Of a DNA stretch of 8,227 nt, positions 5,952-8,227 are shown piece after piece; position 1 is the first letter of the stretch; each line of letters begins with the position of its first letter. Below the pieces are notes generated by a model. The model did no database searches. It was given only the letters and a program-made list of their open reading frames with translations, and was not told the origin of the DNA. Source of the DNA: Betaproteobacteria bacterium (lineage in GTDB: Bacteria > Pseudomonadota > Gammaproteobacteria > Burkholderiales > Burkholderiaceae_C). A program made the translations under genes and the position numbers. The stretch is taken from contig JANXLW010000070.1 of NCBI GenBank assembly GCA_025354965.1, positions 1-8,227 of the forward strand, given 5' to 3'.

Positions 5952-7247
5952 TTACTCCAGGAACAAAGTTGCGGGAGACTCCAGGTAGCCCCGCAGCAGT
6001 TGTACAAACTCGGCGCCGTGCATGCCATCCACAACGCGATGGTCGAAGGACGACGACAGGTTCATCATCTTGCGCACCACCACCGCACCGGAGCGCACCA
6101 TGGGGCGCTCCACCATGCGGTTGACGCCGACGATGGCCACCTCGGGGTGGTTGATCACCGGCGTGCTGACGATGCCGCCGAGTGCACCCAGGCTGGTGAT
6201 GGTGATGGTTGAGCCGCTGAGCTCCTCCCGCGTCGCCCGGCCAGCGCGCGCGGCCTCGCTCAGCCGCGCCACCTCGACGGCGGCATGCCAGACGTCGAGC
6301 GTCTCGGCGTGGCGTATCACCGGTACCATCAGGCCGCCTTCAGACTGCGTGGCAATCCCCAGATGGACCGCTTCATAGCGCGTGACCAGCGCCGCCTCGT
6401 CATCGTAACGCGCGTTGATCTGTGGGAATTGACGCACTGCCAGCACGATGGCGCGCACCAGAAAGGGCAGCAGCGTCAGGCGTGCGCGCTGCCCGGCGTA
6501 CTGGGCGTTGAGCTTGCCGCGCAGGTCTTCCAGTTCGGTGACATCGATTTCCTCGACATAGGTGAAATGCGGGATGCGGCGCTTGGCCTCCTGCATCTTT
6601 TGCGCGATCTTGCGGCGCAGGCCGATGACCGGCACCGCGTCTTCGGCGTCGCGCTGGCGGTAACGCTGGTCGCTGGCCGGGGCGGCCTGAGCATGACCGG
6701 CGCGTGCGGCAAAGGCGTCCAGGTCCTGCACCGTGATGCGTCCCGCCGGGCCGCTGGCCGGCACAAAGCGCAGTTCGATACCGGCGTCCCAGGCGCGTTG
6801 GCGGACCGCCGGCGAAGCCAGCGGTTTGTCGCCCGGTTGCCGCGCGTTGACAGCGGTGCCATTGGGGCGGCTTGGCGTTGCTTGGGTCGGTGCCAGCAGG
6901 GCGCCAGCTAGCGCGAGCGGCTTGCTGGCAGGCGCCTTTGGCGGCGCGGCCGAGGCCGCCTTTTGAGCGACTGTGGCGACAGGCTCGTTCTTGAGATTGC
7001 CGAGGCCTTCGACTTCGATGCGAATCAGCTCGGAGCCGACCGCCATCACCTGGCCGACGCTGCCGCCCAGGGCCAGCACGGTACCGGCCACCGCCGACGG
7101 TATCTCGACTGTCGCTTTGTCGGTCATCACGTCGGCCAGCAATTGGTCGGCAGTCACGACATCGCCCACCTTCACATGCCAGGCGACGAGCTCAACTTCG
7201 GCAATGCCTTCGCCGATGTCCGGCATCTTGATTGTGTGAATGCCCAT
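5952..7247 (-). CDS. bkdB: Lipoamide acyltransferase (E2) of branched-chain 2-oxoacid dehydrogenase
   Basis: Core subunit of the complex; it accepts the acyl group from E1 on its lipoyl arm and transfers it to CoA. From the ATG at 7247 there are 431 residues. One lipoyl domain occupies about 2-80, with the lipoylated lysine K44 in MTDKATVE. An Ala/Pro-rich linker follows at about 82-140, then the peripheral subunit-binding domain at about 142-179 (SPAVRQRAWDAG to ITVQDLDAF). The catalytic domain runs from about 203 to the end, with H403 and D407 in SFDHRVVDGMHGAEF. The frame extends upstream to an ATG at 7310, but the extra 21 residues overlap E1-beta and are not lipoyl-domain-like, so that start is rejected. 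Tandem ATGs at 7250 and 7247 are both possible; the latter has better spacing from GGAGG. The specificity (branched-chain rather than pyruvate) is inferred from the strongly Bkd-like E1-beta next to it. Confidence 0.94.
   Translation of the reverse strand: MGIHTIKMPDIGEGIAEVELVAWHVKVGDVVTADQLLADVMTDKATVEIPSAVAGTVLALGGSVGQVMAVGSELIRIEVEGLGNLKNEPVATVAQKAASAAPPKAPASKPLALAGALLAPTQATPSRPNGTAVNARQPGDKPLASPAVRQRAWDAGIELRFVPASGPAGRITVQDLDAFAARAGHAQAAPASDQRYRQRDAEDAVPVIGLRRKIAQKMQEAKRRIPHFTYVEEIDVTELEDLRGKLNAQYAGQRARLTLLPFLVRAIVLAVRQFPQINARYDDEAALVTRYEAVHLGIATQSEGGLMVPVIRHAETLDVWHAAVEVARLSEAARAGRATREELSGSTITITSLGALGGIVSTPVINHPEVAIVGVNRMVERPMVRSGAVVVRKMMNLSSSFDHRVVDGMHGAEFVQLLRGYLESPATLFLE
5955..5958 (-). 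promoter_or_regulatory. Ribosome binding site of lpdV inside the E2 3' end
   Basis: GGAG on the - strand lies immediately before the TAA stop of the E2 gene and 6 bases before the ATG at 5948. The site is therefore within E2 coding sequence, which fits translational coupling and near-equal output of E2 and E3. Confidence 0.7.
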
Positions 7248-7256
7248 CATGCCTCC
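7245..7256 (-). promoter_or_regulatory. Shine-Dalgarno and ATGA stop-start overlap of E1-beta and E2
   Basis: GGAGG (7252-7256) is followed by CATGATG on the - strand. The first ATG (7250-7248) overlaps the E1-beta TGA (7249-7247) by two bases. The second (7247-7245) lies 4 bases after the Shine-Dalgarno and shares one base with that stop. The arrangement predicts termination-reinitiation coupling. Confidence 0.7.
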
Positions 7257-8227
7257 AGCGTACGTTTGAGAGCAGCCCCCACCCGTGTGGGACCGGGAAA
7301 ATAGTCCCACTCCTGGGCATGCGGGTAGGGTGTGTCCCAGCCGGTGACGCGCTCGATGGGCGCCTCCAGGTGGTAGAAGCAGTGCTCCTGGATCAGCGAC
7401 ACCAGTTCTGCGCCGAAGCCGCAGGTGCGCGTCGCCTCATGCAGCACAACGCAGCGCCCGGTTTTCTTGACCGAGGCAACAATGGTGTCCAGGTCGAGCG
7501 GCCAGATTGAGCGCAAGTCGATGATCTCGGCATCGATGCCGGTCTCGGCGGCGGCCGCTTCGGCGACAAAGACCATGGTGCCGTAGGTCAGTACCGTCAG
7601 TGCCTTGCCAGGCCTGAAGATCGAGGCGGTGTCTAGCGGCACGGTGTAATAGCCCTGCGGCACTTCACCCATCGGGTGTTTCGACCAGGGCACTACCGGC
7701 TTGTCGTGGTGGCCATCAAACGGTCCGTTGTACAGGCGCTTGGGTTCCAGGAAAATCACCGGGTCGTCGTTCTCGATGGAGGCAATCAGCAGACCCTTGG
7801 CGTCGTAGGGGTTGGACGGCATCACCGTGCGTAAGCCGCAGACTTGTGTGAACAAGGCTTCCGGACTCTGGCTGTGCGTCTGTCCGCCATAAATGCCGCC
7901 GCCGCAAGGCATGCGGATCGTGATCGGGGCCGTAAAGTCACCGGCCGAGCGATAGCGCAGGCGCGCCGCTTCTGACACGATCTGGTCGCTGGCTGGGTAA
8001 AAGTAGTCGGCGAACTGGATTTCGACCACCGGGCGCAGTCCATAGGCGCCCATGCCGACCGCCGTGCCCACAATGCCGCCCTCGGAGATCGGTGCGTCGA
8101 ACACGCGTGAGCTGCCGTACTTCTTTTGCAGGCCTTCGGTGCAGCGGAACACGCCGCCAAAATAGCCGACGTCCTGGCCATAAACGACCACGTTGCTGTC
8201 GCGTTCCAGCATCACATCCATGGCCGA
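7247..8227 (-). CDS. bkdA2: Branched-chain 2-oxoacid dehydrogenase E1 beta subunit (5' end missing)
   Basis: Beta subunit of the thiamine-diphosphate-dependent decarboxylase that acts on the keto acids of Leu, Ile and Val. The frame runs off the right edge: codons for S and A precede the ATG at 8221, giving SAMDVMLERD, which matches the interior start region of Pseudomonas-type BkdA2. That ATG is therefore probably internal, and about 15 residues are missing from a protein of about 340. Counting from that Met, E47 in DAPISEGGIVG is the glutamate expected to activate the cofactor, and the stretch QFADYFYPASDQIVSEAARLR (about 69-89) is typical of E1-beta. H116 in GGQTHSQSPEA is conserved. The C-terminal transketolase-type domain contains HEATRTCGFGAEL at 261-273 and ends with FPGPTRVGAALKRTLEA. 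E1-alpha is expected just outside the window. By family resemblance this is much closer to Bkd than to pyruvate dehydrogenase. Confidence 0.95.
   Translation of the reverse strand, partial: SAMDVMLERDSNVVVYGQDVGYFGGVFRCTEGLQKKYGSSRVFDAPISEGGIVGTAVGMGAYGLRPVVEIQFADYFYPASDQIVSEAARLRYRSAGDFTAPITIRMPCGGGIYGGQTHSQSPEALFTQVCGLRTVMPSNPYDAKGLLIASIENDDPVIFLEPKRLYNGPFDGHHDKPVVPWSKHPMGEVPQGYYTVPLDTASIFRPGKALTVLTYGTMVFVAEAAAAETGIDAEIIDLRSIWPLDLDTIVASVKKTGRCVVLHEATRTCGFGAELVSLIQEHCFYHLEAPIERVTGWDTPYPHAQEWDYFPGPTRVGAALKRTLEA

Noticed and set aside
4923..6212. A 429-codon open frame on the + strand opposite the E3 gene
   Set aside because: It lies antisense to a complete dihydrolipoyl dehydrogenase with all catalytic motifs. 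The translation is His/Ala/Gln-rich and without recognisable domains; it arises from GC-rich codon use on the other strand.
6285..6911. A 208-codon open frame on the + strand opposite E2
   Set aside because: Antisense shadow of an intact lipoamide acyltransferase gene, with no plausible start signals or domain.
7248..7310. N-terminal extension of E2 from an ATG at 7310
   Set aside because: The added 21 residues overlap E1-beta and do not belong to a lipoyl domain, while the ATG at 7247 has a GGAGG and begins directly with the family-typical sequence.
1..8227. Search by eye for CRISPR arrays, IS elements, tRNA/rRNA genes, toxin-antitoxin or phage genes
   Set aside because: No regular direct repeats, terminal inverted repeats flanking a transposase, tRNA-like folds or small two-gene modules were seen; nearly all sequence is explained by seven metabolic or regulatory genes.

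Overview
The window looks like chromosomal DNA of a Gram-negative proteobacterium, most likely a betaproteobacterium of the Burkholderiales/Comamonadaceae type. This is inferred from moderately high GC content, densely packed operons and the character of the proteins, not from a database match. The theme is branched-chain amino acid uptake and branched-chain 2-oxoacid oxidation, with a purine-type deaminase and a Crp/Fnr-family regulator in between.

Left part (1-2321, + strand): the end of a LivM-type permease gene, cut by the left edge, followed closely by livG and livF, the two ATPases of a branched-chain amino acid (HAAT family) ABC transporter. livH and the binding protein are not seen and would be expected upstream.

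Middle (2323-4531): a complete amidohydrolase gene on the - strand (8-oxoguanine deaminase / AtzB-like deaminase) ends one base from the livF stop. It is divergent from a Crp/Fnr-family regulator gene on the + strand. The 133-bp region between them holds a 14-bp sequence one base off the FNR consensus, a perfect 6-bp inverted repeat with a 4-bp spacer, and a plausible leftward -10 element. The regulator keeps the E..SR recognition-helix residues of FNR but lacks FNR's N-terminal cysteine cluster.

Right part (4545-8227, - strand): three tightly coupled genes of a branched-chain 2-oxoacid dehydrogenase complex, transcribed leftward in the order E1-beta (cut by the right edge), E2 (lipoyl transacylase), E3 (dihydrolipoyl dehydrogenase). 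The E1-beta/E2 junction is an ATGA overlap and the E2/E3 gap is 3 bases. E1-alpha is expected just beyond the right edge.

Together the transporter could import Leu/Ile/Val and, after transamination, the Bkd complex would oxidise the keto acids to acyl-CoA. The deaminase may be an independent purine-salvage gene under the neighbouring regulator. No RNA gene, insertion sequence, CRISPR array, phage gene or obviously new system was found. The regulatory region at 3766-3898 is the most interesting part, and no stretch over 300 bases lacks a gene.
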